This document shows positions 45,403-55,039 of a DNA stretch of 64,000 nucleotides, piece after piece. The notes below the pieces were generated by a model, which ran no database searches, was not told the DNA's origin, and saw only the letters and a program-made list of their open reading frames with translations. This stretch comes from Balneolaceae bacterium (GTDB lineage: Bacteria; Bacteroidota; Rhodothermia; Balneolales; Balneolaceae). Numbering within the stretch: position 1 is the first letter of the stretch; every line of letters starts with the position of its first letter. Location of the stretch: assembly GCA_017795005.1 (NCBI GenBank), contig CP051242.1:1884976-1948975 (forward strand), written 5' to 3'. A program made the position numbers and the translations under genes.

Positions 45403-46662
45403 ATGCAAAACGATTTATCAAAACAGATTATCTCCTCATTTGCTGAGATCGCGAAAGAAAAAGGCATTGACCGTGACCTGCTGCTTTCGATTCTTGAAGA
45501 TGTATTCAGAACCATGATTCGTAAAAAGTACGAAACTGATGACGCATTCGAGGTTATTTTAAATGCTGACAGGGGAGAGATCCAGATTCTACATGTACAG
45601 GAAGTAGTTCCTGCGGAAGAGCTTTCTGATGAAGTTGCTGAAATTTCACTGGAAGATGCTCAAAAAGTTGATCCTGATATCGAACTATATGATGAATTAG
45701 CACAGGAAGTACAGATTCTTGATTTCGGTCGCCGTGCTGTTATGATGGCGCGCCAGCAGCTTGCTCAACGTATTCGTGAGATCGAAAAAGACAATATTTA
45801 TGAAGATTACACCGATCGTGTGGGTGAAATCATTCTAGGTGATGTATATCAGGTACGTCACAACAAAGATATTTTAGTGAACCATAATGGTGTGGAATTG
45901 CTGCTTCCTAAAAGTGAGCAGATTTATAAAGACCGTTACCGCAAAGGAGATACTATTCGTGCGGTAGTGATTGGTGTTCACATGAAGAATGGTAATCCTA
46001 CTGTCGTGATTTCCAGAACTTCTGAGTTATTCCTTGAGCGCTTATTCGAAAATGAAATTCCTGAAGTATTTGATGGTATTATCGAATTAGTAAAGATTGC
46101 ACGTGCACCTGGAGATCGTTCTAAAGTGGCAGTTCTTTCTCACGACGAAAGAGTTGACCCTGTTGGAGCTTGTGTTGGTATGAAAGGAATCAGAATTCAT
46201 GCCATTGTGCGTGAGCTTCAGAACGAGAATATAGATGTTATCAACTACTCAAAGGATAAAATCGAATTTATCAAAAGAGCCCTTCAACCGGCAGAAGTAT
46301 TAAAAGTGGAATTGGATGAAGAAGGAGCAAAAGCAAATGTATTAGTTCCTGCTGATGAAGTATCCAAAGCCATTGGTAAAGGTGGAGTAAATATCCGTTT
46401 GGCTTCGAAGCTTGCTGAGTGTGAAATCGATGTTTACCGCGAAGTGGAAGAAGAAGATGATATTGATCTGGCTGAATTCGAAGAAGATTTTGGTGCAGAA
46501 ACCATCGCGAAATTGCACGAAATTGGTTGTGATACAGCAAGAGCGGTATTGGAGCTTAGTCGTGAAGAAATAGTAAGCCGTACTAACGGTGAAATTGATG
46601 AAGAGCAGGCAGCAAAAATCATCAATGTAATTGCTTACGAATTTGATGAGGAAGCAGGCTAA
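45403..46662 (+). CDS. nusA: Transcription elongation/termination factor NusA
   Basis: 419 residues. The N-terminal RNA-polymerase-binding domain (about 1-125, ending ILDFGRRAVMMARQQL) is followed by S1 (about 134-200, GDVYQVRHNKDILVNHNGVELLLP), KH1 (VAVLSHDERVDPVGACVGMKG) and KH2 (VSKAIGKGGVNIRLASKL). The C-terminus after about residue 350 is short and very acidic with one helix-hairpin-helix (IAKLHEIGCDTARAVLELS). It lacks the two full acidic repeats of E. coli NusA (495 aa), as is common outside Proteobacteria. NusA modulates pausing, termination and antitermination. Confidence 0.95.
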   Translation: MQNDLSKQIISSFAEIAKEKGIDRDLLLSILEDVFRTMIRKKYETDDAFEVILNADRGEIQILHVQEVVPAEELSDEVAEISLEDAQKVDPDIELYDELAQEVQILDFGRRAVMMARQQLAQRIREIEKDNIYEDYTDRVGEIILGDVYQVRHNKDILVNHNGVELLLPKSEQIYKDRYRKGDTIRAVVIGVHMKNGNPTVVISRTSELFLERLFENEIPEVFDGIIELVKIARAPGDRSKVAVLSHDERVDPVGACVGMKGIRIHAIVRELQNENIDVINYSKDKIEFIKRALQPAEVLKVELDEEGAKANVLVPADEVSKAIGKGGVNIRLASKLAECEIDVYREVEEEDDIDLAEFEEDFGAETIAKLHEIGCDTARAVLELSREEIVSRTNGEIDEEQAAKIINVIAYEFDEEAG

Positions 46663-46713
46663 GCAATTACACTTATTTTTATTTAGTTTTAGAGTACAAT
46701 TTAAAAGCAAAAC

Positions 46714-49529
46714 ATGCCCATAAACAGACCAAAACCCTTATTTAAAGTAGCTTCAGAGTTTAATGTCTCTACTCAGTCTATTGTAGACACACTGGAAGAC
46801 AATGGGTTCTCTGCAGCTAACCGACCTAACTTCAAAATCACACCAGAGATGTATGAAGTGTTGGACGGAGTTTATGGGGAAGACAAAGCTAAAAGTCAGG
46901 ATCACGAACGAGCTAAAGAAGAGTACGAGAGTCGTCGTAATCACATGATGAATCAGCGTAATGAAAGTGTTACGCTTGATAACATCTTAGAGCCACTGGA
47001 TGGGCTAGAACCCATCGATGAAAAAGCAGAGCCTTCTATTGAAGATGATCTTGTTGCTGGTTTAGAACCTCTTGAAGAGGAAACAGAGGAAGTTGCTGAG
47101 TCAGAAACAGCTGAGGAACCGGAAGAAGCTTCAGAGCCTGAAGTGGAAGAACAGGAAGAGGAAGTTGTAGCAGAAGAGCAGGAAGAAGAGCCAGATCCTG
47201 AAGTTGAGGAAGAGGAAGTCGTCGCAGAACAACCGGAGGATTCCGAGGAAGAAGATGGGGATGACGAAGAAGAAGACGACGAGACCGAAGATTCTGATGA
47301 GGACGATGACGAAGATGAGGACGAAGAGGAAGACGAAACGGATGATTCCAACGACGACGATGAAGAAGATCAGGAAAAAATCATTCGTGTGGACGTGCAA
47401 AGCAACTTAAAGGAACTAAAGTTCTAGGTAAAACGGCTTTTACAAACGATCTAACCTCTGATTCAAAAGTACGCAAGAAGAGAAAGCGCAAAAAAGATCG
47501 TCCAGGGTTTGACGAAAAGTCTAAGGATAATAAGTCTGAAAATAAGGAGCGCAAACGTAAGCCTTCTCCTAAAAAAGACACAAAAGGCAAAGCTAAGCCT
47601 AAGACCGAAGTTGATGAGGTAGATGTTGATCGTATGATGCGAGAGACACTGAAGAAAATGCAGGGTAACAGTACGGTTGGTAATAAAAGAGGGAAGCGCC
47701 GTCGCCAACGTAAAGAAGAACGAGAAGAGGAATTACTCCAACAGCAGGAAATGGAGGAAATGGAATCAGGTACCATTGAAGTAACTGAATTCATTACTGC
47801 AAATGATCTTGCTGAAGAGCTTGAAGTTGGAGTTAACGATATTATTTCTGCCTGTATGAGTATCGGTCTGATGATTACCATTAACCAACGTTTAGATGCT
47901 GGTACTATTGAATTAGTCGCCAGTGAGTTCGGTAAAGATGTGAAATTCATCGATGCTGAAGAACTCGTTGAAGATTTGGTAATTGAAGAAGACGCTGAAG
48001 AAGATCTTAAGCCTCGCGCTCCAATTATTACCGTTATGGGTCACGTAGATCACGGTAAAACTTCCTTACTTGATTACATTCGAGAAGCTAAAGTAGCAGA
48101 AGGTGAAGCCGGTGGTATCACACAGCACGTTGGTGCCTACGAAGTGATCCATCAGGATAAAAAAGTAACCTTCCTTGATACTCCGGGTCACGAAGCTTTT
48201 ACCGCTATGCGTTCCCGTGGTGCTCAGGCAACCGATATTGTAATTCTTGTTGTAGCTGCGGATGATTCTGTGATGCCTCAGACCATTGAGGCTATTAATC
48301 ATGCGAAAGCTGCGGGTGTTCCAATTGTTGTTGCTATCAACAAAATTGATAAAGATGGTTCTTCTCCCGATAAAATTAAGCAACAGCTTTCAGAACACGA
48401 TGTAATTGTTGAGGAGTGGGGTGGAACGGTTCAGTTTGCTCTTGTATCAGCTAAAACTGGTCAGGGAATCGATGACCTTCTCGAGAAAGTATTGATTGAA
48501 GCTGAACTTCTGGATCTTAAATCTAATCCTGATCGTCGTGCTGATGGTGTTGTTCTTGAGGCTCGCCTTGATAAAGGAAAAGGTATTGTTGCTAATATTC
48601 TGGTACAAAATGGAACTCTGAATGTTGGCGATGCTTTTGTGGCAGGACCTTGTTTCGGAAGAGTTCGCGCCATGGAAAATGATCATGGGGTGAGAATTAA
48701 ATTAGCAGGACCTGCAACTCCTGTTCAGTTAACTGGTTTTGATGAAATGCCTCAGGCAGGTGATAAACTTGTAGTTGCTGAAGATGAGAAAACAGCAAAA
48801 GAAGTTGCTAATCAGCGTCAGCAAATTCGTCGTGAACAGGCAATGCGTAAGACCAAGCATATGACACTTGACGATCTGTCTCGTCGACTGGCTCTTGGTG
48901 AAGTTTCTGAACTTAATATCATCATTAAAGCTGATGTAGACGGTTCTATTGAAGCACTTTCTGGTTCTTTACAGAAAATCAGCACTGATGAGGTGGCTGT
49001 AAATATTATTCATACCGGCGCAGGTGCAATTTCTGAATCTGATGTATTACTTGCGTCTGCTTCTGATGCAATCATCATTGGTTTCCAGGTTCGTCCCACT
49101 GCACAGGCACGTAAACTGGCTGAAACAGAAGAAATCGATATCCGATTATTCAGTGTTATTTACGATGCTGTTGATGAGGTAAAAGATGCCCTCGAAGGAT
49201 TGTTATCTCCTGAACTAAAAGAGCAGATGATGGGTATTGTTGATGTACGTGAAATCTTCAAAGTATCTAAAGTTGGTACAATTGCTGGATGTTATGTGAC
49301 AGAAGGCAAGATTGATCGAAACAATCCGATCCGAATCATCCGTGAAGGAGTGGTAATTTATGACGGTGCCATTGGTGCTCTGAAACGTTTCAAAGATGAT
49401 GTTAAAGAAGTAGCATCAGGATACGAATGTGGTATCAGCATACAGAACTACAACGACATCAAAGTGGGAGATATGTTCGAAAGCTACAAGATTACTGAAG
49501 AGAAACGTACGCTGGAAGACGTTAATTAA
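46714..49529 (+). CDS. infB: Translation initiation factor IF-2, reading frame interrupted (-1)
   Basis: IF-2 is spread over two frames. The first part (46714-47427) has the IF2_N domain (PLFKVASEFNVSTQSIVDTL) and a long, extremely acidic Glu/Asp linker, ending at a TAG. The second frame is open from 47364 and gives LKGTKVLGK, a basic Lys/Arg linker, a second IF2_N-like segment and the GTPase domain: G1 VMGHVDHGKTS, G3 DTPGHEAF, G4 NKID, G5 SAK, with the C2 domain to 49529. Joining them by a -1 shift within 47364-47427 restores about 938 residues. ATGs at 47634/47637 could start a shorter IF-2, as E. coli makes. The break could be a sequence error, real mutation or recoding. IF-2 is essential and places fMet-tRNA. 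Confidence 0.85.
47364..47427 (+). other. Window in which the infB frame change must occur
   Basis: Upstream limit: a TGA at 47361-47363 in the downstream frame. Downstream limit: the TAG at 47425-47427 in the upstream frame. The stretch contains six As (47375-47380) and CTTAAAG (47406-47412). A one-base loss in either, or a -1 slip, would explain the split. CTTAAAG is not a canonical X-XXY-YYZ slippery site and no clear Shine-Dalgarno or downstream stem stimulator is visible. Confidence 0.7.
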
Positions 49530-49543
49530 ACCTGACCGGAACA

Positions 49544-49921
49544 ATGAGTTTAAGAGTAGAACGCTTAGGCGCACTTCTTAAAAAGGATTTGGCTGAAATC
49601 ATTCAAAAAGATTATCAGCCGGATGGTACGTTTGTGACTATTACCAATGTTCGCGTTACTCCGGATTTATCTATTGCTAAAGTATATCTGAGTGTATTCG
49701 CTCCCGGGAGAGACGAACAGGTTGTGTATGAGTTTATTGATGAACACGTACCATCTATTCGCCATAAACTGGCCGGTAAGATTAAAAATCAGGTTCGAAA
49801 AATTCCCGAACTCCATTTTTATGCAGATGATACCGCTGAGTACGTCAATAAAATGGAAACACTCTTCAAAAAAGTAGAAGAGCAGCCCAAAGCACCTCTC
49901 GACGATAACGAAGAAGAATAA
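49544..49921 (+). CDS. rbfA: Ribosome-binding factor A
   Basis: 125 residues with the RbfA KH-like fold: N-terminal SLRVERLGALLKKDLAEII, central TITNVRVTPDLSIAKVYLSVF and C-terminal RKIPELHFYADDT. A short acidic tail follows (DDNEEE). RbfA binds the 30S subunit near helix 1 of 16S rRNA during late assembly and cold adaptation. It starts 14 bp after infB and abuts truB with no gap. Confidence 0.95.
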   Translation: MSLRVERLGALLKKDLAEIIQKDYQPDGTFVTITNVRVTPDLSIAKVYLSVFAPGRDEQVVYEFIDEHVPSIRHKLAGKIKNQVRKIPELHFYADDTAEYVNKMETLFKKVEEQPKAPLDDNEEE

Positions 49922-50659
49922 ATGGCGAAGCCACTTCCTTTAGAAACCATTCCGGTTTTCTCTAAAGAAAATCCTCCTTCACCGGATTTTGATTTCAGTG
50001 CCGGTTCAATTTTACTTGTGAACAAAGAAAAAGACTGGACAAGTTTTGATGCCGTTAAGTATATCCGAGGAAGAGTAAAAACAAAGAAAGTGGGGCACGC
50101 AGGTACCTTGGACCCAATGGCAACAGGTTTATTGATTCTTTGCACAGGAAGAGCTACCAAATCGATAAACCAAATCCAGGAAATGCCGAAAACCTATGTT
50201 GGGGAAATTACCTTTGGCGGATCTACACCAAGTTACGATGCTGATTCAGAAATTGATCAGAAAGCTCCAATGGATCATATTACTGAAGAGAATATTCAGG
50301 AAATCCTGAATAAACGGTTTTCCGGAGAAATTCAGCAAGTTCCTCCAATGTATTCAGCATTAAAGAGAGATGGAAAAAAGTTATATGAATTAGCCAGAAG
50401 AGGAAAGACAGTAGAGTTGGAACCCAGACCTGTTACTATTTATGAAGCAAAGATTATAGAATATAATGCTCCTAAATTAGTTTTGAAGGTGACCTGTAGT
50501 AAAGGGACTTATATTCGTTCTATAGCTCATGATTTAGGTTTGACCTTAGATTCAAGGGCTCATTTATCTGCGTTGGAACGAACTCAAATCGGAAGTTATT
50601 CCTCGGTAAATGCTTACACTCCACATGAAATTGATAAACTGCTAAGACCTGATGGCTAA
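49922..50659 (+). CDS. truB: tRNA pseudouridine(55) synthase TruB
   Basis: 245 residues. The catalytic Asp64 lies in HAGTLDPMATG; LLVNKEKDWTSFDAV, QVPPMYSALKRDGKKLYELAR and CSKGTYIRSIAHDLG are further TruB signatures. It isomerises U55 in the T-loop of tRNAs and acts as a tRNA chaperone. The C-terminal PUA domain of E. coli TruB is absent or very short, which fits the smaller size. Its end overlaps ribF by 8 bp, so they are translationally coupled. Confidence 0.95.
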   Translation: MAKPLPLETIPVFSKENPPSPDFDFSAGSILLVNKEKDWTSFDAVKYIRGRVKTKKVGHAGTLDPMATGLLILCTGRATKSINQIQEMPKTYVGEITFGGSTPSYDADSEIDQKAPMDHITEENIQEILNKRFSGEIQQVPPMYSALKRDGKKLYELARRGKTVELEPRPVTIYEAKIIEYNAPKLVLKVTCSKGTYIRSIAHDLGLTLDSRAHLSALERTQIGSYSSVNAYTPHEIDKLLRPDG

Positions 50660-51587
50660 ACTGGTATACCTGAAAGATATTGATCATCAACTGAATACGG
50701 TGGTAACAGTTGGTACTTTTGATGGTGTACATGAAGGGCACCGGGCATTAATGGAAACAGTGGTGGTCAAAGCCAAAAAAAGAAATGCCCGAAGCGTAGT
50801 CGTAACCTTTGATCCGCATCCAAGAACGATTATTCATCCGAAAGGAGAGAGTATCCGTCTATTGACTTCTCTCAGAGAACGAGCGGAAATTCTAAATGAA
50901 ATCGGGGTAGATGTACTTTGTGTTATTCCATTCACTCGGGATTTTTCATTATTGAGTTCGGAAGAATTTGTCAGAAATGAAATCCATGCCAGAATTGGAA
51001 TCAGCGAGTTCGTAATTGGGTACGATCATCATTTTGGAAAAGACCGTTCCGGTACCATCGAAACACTGGAAAACTTAGGTCCGGAACTCGAATTTGATGT
51101 ATATGTAGTTTCCAAGAGAGAAATGGGAGAGGTGACCATCAGCAGTACGGTAATTCGTAATGCTATCCAGGAAGATGGAGATATGAGTCAAGCCGCTAAA
51201 TTACTGGGCAGACCTTATATGCTGAATGGATTGGTGATTCATGGGGATGAACGTGGAAGAAAAATCGGATTTCCAACAGCGAATTTGCAACCGGAACATC
51301 CTGACAAAATCATTCCAAAAAATGGTATTTATGCGGTTAAAGTGAGAGTGGATGATGTTTGGTATAACGGAATGATGAACATCGGTGTCCGACCAACTTT
51401 TGATGGAATCACTAAAACCCTGGAAGTTAATATCTTTGAATTTGATCAATCTATTTACGGAAAAACGGTACAAATCCGCTTTTTTGGTAGTATAAGGGAT
51501 GAAAAAAAGTTTGACGGGATGGATGAATTGAAAGAGCAGTTGGAAAGGGATAAAGAGAGAGCCAAAGAGGTTTTACTTCTAGCTTAG
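50652..51587 (+). CDS. ribF: Bifunctional riboflavin kinase / FAD synthetase
   Basis: 311 residues. The N-terminal FAD synthetase domain has TVGTFDGVHEGHRALM (HxGH-type nucleotidyltransferase motif), then VVTFDPHPR and ISSTVIRNAIQEG. The C-terminal kinase domain has GLVIHGDERGRKIGFPTANL and MNIGVRPTF. It converts riboflavin to FMN and FAD with ATP. Last gene of the conserved block before the inserted minus-strand gene; overlaps truB by 8 bp. No visible anomaly. Confidence 0.96.
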   Translation: MAKLVYLKDIDHQLNTVVTVGTFDGVHEGHRALMETVVVKAKKRNARSVVVTFDPHPRTIIHPKGESIRLLTSLRERAEILNEIGVDVLCVIPFTRDFSLLSSEEFVRNEIHARIGISEFVIGYDHHFGKDRSGTIETLENLGPELEFDVYVVSKREMGEVTISSTVIRNAIQEDGDMSQAAKLLGRPYMLNGLVIHGDERGRKIGFPTANLQPEHPDKIIPKNGIYAVKVRVDDVWYNGMMNIGVRPTFDGITKTLEVNIFEFDQSIYGKTVQIRFFGSIRDEKKFDGMDELKEQLERDKERAKEVLLLA

Positions 51588-51637
51588 CTTTATAGATGCT
51601 GAAATAAATTCAGTATTAAAGTATTAAAGGAACACTC

Positions 51638-52231
51638 TTAAATAGATATTGGGATTCTTCTTATCTGATCATTTTGGCTAATTTCAATATTAGTTATTCC
51701 ATTTTGATCAAGTGCATTAAAAACTGAAAAGAAATTCTTTTCATCACTTTGTGACTCTTCTTTTAAAACAAACTCAATTCCATGAAGCATAAAACCTGTG
51801 TTACTCTTCTTTCCAATATTTTCATGTTGCTTAATATCTGAAATAGTTTCAGTAACAAAATTATAAGTTAGAATATTGATTTCTTCTATTTGACGATTCA
51901 AATAGTTTTTTAATTCTTCCTTACCATTTTCTTTCCATATGAGTGGTAACTCGTCACCCATTCCATACCAATTCAGGTTTTTGTTTAAATCTATATTATT
52001 AATTGTGAGACTAAACTTATCTAATTCAGATGCACAGAACTCATATTGATCTCCTTCAATTTCCAATACAATTGGACCATCAGGAAAAAATTCATTTTCT
52101 CTTTTATCCCACATAACCCAAAATTTTTTAATGTTTTTCCCAACAATCTTTCTAAGTCTTGATGCAAATTCTACTCGAAATTTATTTGAATCGGAGAAAA
52201 AACTTGGTTCGTAATTAGATACACCTAGCAT
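51638..52231 (-). CDS. Unknown protein inserted between ribF and rpsO
   Basis: 197 residues, no signal peptide, AT-rich and rich in Asn, Lys, Ile and Phe. Features: VMWDKRENEFFPDGPIVLEIEGDQYEFC, NWYGMGDELPLIWKENGKEELKNYLN and, later, GIEFVLKEESQ. The organisation suggests a soluble two-part alpha/beta protein. I do not recognise a family; small cytosolic proteins of this look are often contact-system immunity proteins, but no toxin is adjacent. It lies on the opposite strand between ribF and rpsO, which are often neighbours in this gene cluster, so it is a likely later insertion. Confidence 0.6.
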   Translation of the reverse strand: MLGVSNYEPSFFSDSNKFRVEFASRLRKIVGKNIKKFWVMWDKRENEFFPDGPIVLEIEGDQYEFCASELDKFSLTINNIDLNKNLNWYGMGDELPLIWKENGKEELKNYLNRQIEEINILTYNFVTETISDIKQHENIGKKSNTGFMLHGIEFVLKEESQSDEKNFFSVFNALDQNGITNIEISQNDQIRRIPISI

Positions 52232-52390
52232 TCTAAGAAATTAGGTTTGAATTAGAATTAGTTTTAATGAATGATCAAATTAGTATGCGTTGAAAATAAT
52301 AGAAACTAATTCTTCCAAAATTATTCACAAACTATATCTTTGATTCGTAATTAACGATTTGTTGGTTTTAAATAAATCTACGCTTAAATC

Positions 52391-52422
52391 ATTGTTGCTT
52401 ACCTTTAAAACCCTTATCTTTG
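52391..52422 (+). promoter_or_regulatory. Bacteroidota-type promoter of rpsO
   Basis: ATTG (52391-52394) and TATCTTTG (52415-52422) are 20 bp apart, a close match to the -33/-7 consensus. The start site is predicted about 10 bp downstream, 30-35 bp before the rpsO ATG at 52464. Confidence 0.7.
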
Positions 52423-52463
52423 GTGTCTATTAAATCGATTTAAAGTTATAACTGAACATTGCA

Positions 52464-52733
52464 ATGAGCATTACTGCAGAAGAAAAAAAAGATATTTTCA
52501 AAAAGTTTGGTGGAGAAGAAGCCAATACGGGCACCACTGAAGGTCAGATTGCACTATTTACCCACAGAATCAATCATCTTACTGAGCATTTAAAAGAAAA
52601 TCAGAAAGACCACGCTTCTCGTCGTGGATTATTGAAATTAGTTGGTAAAAGACGTCGTCTGCTCAACTACTTGATGAAAACCGATATCGCAAAATACCGT
52701 GAGCTTATCAAAGAGCTTGGTATTCGTAAATAA
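52464..52733 (+). CDS. rpsO: 30S ribosomal protein S15
   Basis: 89 residues, standard size. The [23 protein letters not shown]-type stretch (here [16 protein letters not shown]), then [21 protein letters not shown], is the S15 signature. S15 is a primary 16S rRNA binder that nucleates the platform of the 30S subunit. It has its own promoter and a terminator, ahead of pnp as in many bacteria. Confidence 0.97.
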   Translation: MSITAEEKKDIFKKFGGEEANTGTTEGQIALFTHRINHLTEHLKENQKDHASRRGLLKLVGKRRRLLNYLMKTDIAKYRELIKELGIRK

Positions 52734-52736
52734 TTT

Positions 52737-52766
52737 AAAAGGCTCCACCTCTTTGGAGCCTTTTTC
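52737..52766 (+). terminator. rpsO terminator
   Basis: AAAAGGCTCCA (52737-52747) pairs with TGGAGCCTTTT (52754-52764), followed by TTTTT (from 52761). It separates rpsO from pnp, so read-through or a distinct promoter supplies pnp. Confidence 0.9.
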
Positions 52767-52851
52767 TATTCTTCCCGTCTCATTTTAGCTTATCAACCAA
52801 CCTATTTACCGACGGGAATAAAGCAATAAAACAAACAGACAAAAGAAATAA

Positions 52852-54975
52852 ATGAAAGAAGATTTTAGAAGTATAGAATTTGCACCGGGAAAGGTGCTAT
52901 CCGTAGAAACAGGCCGAATAGCTAAACAAGCTGATGGTTCTGTTGTTGTTAAAATGGGGGACACCATGGTGCTTTGTACTGCGGTAAGTGCCAAAGAACC
53001 AAAACCGGGACAGGATTTCTTCCCGTTAACCGTAGATCATAAAGAAAGTTTTTCCGCTGCAGGACGTTTTCCGGGCGGATTTATGAAAAGAGAAGGACGT
53101 TCAAACGAAAAGGAAATTCTTTCCAGTCGTTTAATTGATCGTGTACTTCGTCCGCTTTTCCCAAAAGGATATGTATGTGACACTCAGGTAATTTCAAGTG
53201 TTATTTCATCAGACGATGAAAACGACGGTGATGTGCTGGGTGGAGTTGGAGCTTCATTAGCTATTCACTTATCAGATATTCCATTCGACGGCCCAATGGC
53301 TGAAGTTCGTGTTGGACGTGTGAATGGTGAATTCATTATCAACCCTACAGTAACTGAGCTAAAAGACAGCGACATTGATATGGTTGTTGGAGGTACTGAG
53401 GACAGTATCCTGATGATTGAAGGTGAAATGATGGAAATTTCAGAAGCAGAGATGCTTGATGCTATCAAAGCTGCTCATGAAGCCATTAAGAAATTATGTG
53501 ATTTCCAGAACGAGCTTCGTAAAGAACTCGGAAAAGAAAAAAGAGAATTTATTCCTCCGGCTGTAGATGAAGACCTCGAATCAAAAGTAAAAGGACTTGC
53601 TGAAGCTGCTATCGTTGATATTGTGAACATTGGTCTTAACAAAGAAGACTACAATGGTAAAATCAAAGAAGCGAAAGAAGAAGCAATGGCTAAGCTGGAA
53701 GAAGAGTTAGCTGAAGATGAAGGCGCAGATGCAAAGCTATCAGAAGCAAAAAAGATTTTAGGCAGCATCGAGAAGAATGCACTTCGTAACATGATTCTTG
53801 AGAAAGGTCGTCGTATTGATGGTCGTTCTACTACTGATATCCGTGATATTTGGACTCAGGTAGGATACATTGCAAGAGCACACGGTTCTTCTATTTTCAC
53901 CCGTGGTGAAACTCAGGCGTTAGTTTCTGCGACTTTAGGAACTCGTCGTGACGAGCAAAGTGTGGATACATTATTTGATCAGGATGCAAAGCAATTTTTC
54001 CTGCACTACAACTTCCCTCCATATTCTGTGGGAGAAGCTGGTTTCATGAGAGGTCCCGGACGTAGAGAAATTGGTCACGGTCATCTTGCAGAAAGAGCGC
54101 TTAAAATGTTGATGCCAACTTTCGATGAATTCGGATATGTAGTTCGTGTTATTTCTGACATCACAGAATCAAACGGTTCTTCATCTATGGCTTCTGTTTG
54201 TGGTGGTTCTATGGCATTGATGGATGCTGGTGTCCCATTGAAAAAACCAATCGCTGGTATTGCGATGGGAATGATTGTTGGTGAAGACAAAACTGCGATT
54301 CTTTCTGACATCCGTGGAGAGGAAGATTTCATGGGAGACATGGACTTCAAAACAGCTGGTTCTTCAGAGGGAATTACAGCTTGCCAGATGGATATGAAAG
54401 TTCAGGGAATCAGCTTCGAAACGATTGAAGAAGCTCTTGCTCAGGCTCATACAGGTCGTATGCACATACTTGGTGAGATGGCGAAAACGATTACTTCTTC
54501 AAGAGAAAACATTTCTCAATATGCTCCTCAGTTCCTGAAAATGGAAATCGATGGCAGCGATATTGGTGCAGTAATCGGACCTGGTGGTAAAGTAATTCAG
54601 ACTCTTCAGAAAGAAACCGGAACTGAGATTATCATTGAAGAAGACAACAATGGTAAAGGTCAGATTACGATTTCAGCGAACGACCTTAGCAAAGCTGAAG
54701 AAGCTAAAAACCGAATTAAGATGATTGTAGGTCACCTTGAAGAAGGCGCAACCTACAAAGGAATTGTGAAGTCTATCAAAGACTTTGGTGCATTTGTTGA
54801 AATCGCACCGGGTAAAGATGGCTTATTGCACATTTCTGAAATCGATCATAAGCGAGTGGAGAAAGTAACCGATTACCTTCAGCTTGGAGATGAGCTGGAT
54901 GTAAAACTGCTCAAAATTGAGCACGGCGGTAAACTTCGTCTCTCCAGAAAAGCATTGATCGAAAGAGAAGATTAA
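52852..54975 (+). CDS. pnp: Polyribonucleotide nucleotidyltransferase (PNPase)
   Basis: 707 residues. Two RNase PH-like domains (N-terminal VKMGDTMVLCTAV and FMKREGRSNEKEIL; second with GRRIDGRSTTDIRDI and FLHYNFPPYSVGE) flank a helical region. KH (about 565-620, IDGSDIGAVIGPGGKVIQTL) and S1 (about 630-695, YKGIVKSIKDFGAFVEIAPGKDGLLHISE) domains follow. It degrades RNA 3'-to-5' with phosphate and forms part of the degradosome. It follows rpsO, as is usual. A strong terminator follows. Confidence 0.97.
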   Translation: MKEDFRSIEFAPGKVLSVETGRIAKQADGSVVVKMGDTMVLCTAVSAKEPKPGQDFFPLTVDHKESFSAAGRFPGGFMKREGRSNEKEILSSRLIDRVLRPLFPKGYVCDTQVISSVISSDDENDGDVLGGVGASLAIHLSDIPFDGPMAEVRVGRVNGEFIINPTVTELKDSDIDMVVGGTEDSILMIEGEMMEISEAEMLDAIKAAHEAIKKLCDFQNELRKELGKEKREFIPPAVDEDLESKVKGLAEAAIVDIVNIGLNKEDYNGKIKEAKEEAMAKLEEELAEDEGADAKLSEAKKILGSIEKNALRNMILEKGRRIDGRSTTDIRDIWTQVGYIARAHGSSIFTRGETQALVSATLGTRRDEQSVDTLFDQDAKQFFLHYNFPPYSVGEAGFMRGPGRREIGHGHLAERALKMLMPTFDEFGYVVRVISDITESNGSSSMASVCGGSMALMDAGVPLKKPIAGIAMGMIVGEDKTAILSDIRGEEDFMGDMDFKTAGSSEGITACQMDMKVQGISFETIEEALAQAHTGRMHILGEMAKTITSSRENISQYAPQFLKMEIDGSDIGAVIGPGGKVIQTLQKETGTEIIIEEDNNGKGQITISANDLSKAEEAKNRIKMIVGHLEEGATYKGIVKSIKDFGAFVEIAPGKDGLLHISEIDHKRVEKVTDYLQLGDELDVKLLKIEHGGKLRLSRKALIERED

Positions 54976-54994
54976 TTTTTCTCTATGCTTATTT

Positions 54995-55028
54995 AAGGCG
55001 CTGCTCATTCCGGGTAGCGCCTTTTTTA
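54995..55028 (+). terminator. pnp terminator
   Basis: GGCGCT (54997-55002) and AGCGCC (55016-55021) form the stem, followed by six Ts. Confidence 0.9.
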
Positions 55029-55039
55029 TTATAGTTGAT

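Noticed and set aside
46953-47351. Serine-rich minus-strand reading frame opposite infB
   Set aside because: It is only the mirror of Glu/Asp codons in the acidic IF-2 linker; no start context and no non-serine content.
47634-49529. infB second half as an independent gene
   Set aside because: Its frame runs 5' to 47364 with IF-2-like sequence (LKGTKVLGK), so it is the rest of a split gene; an internal start may still be used.
51638-52231. Immunity protein of a contact-dependent toxin
   Set aside because: No toxin, RHS or polymorphic tail lies nearby; only the general look of the protein suggested it.
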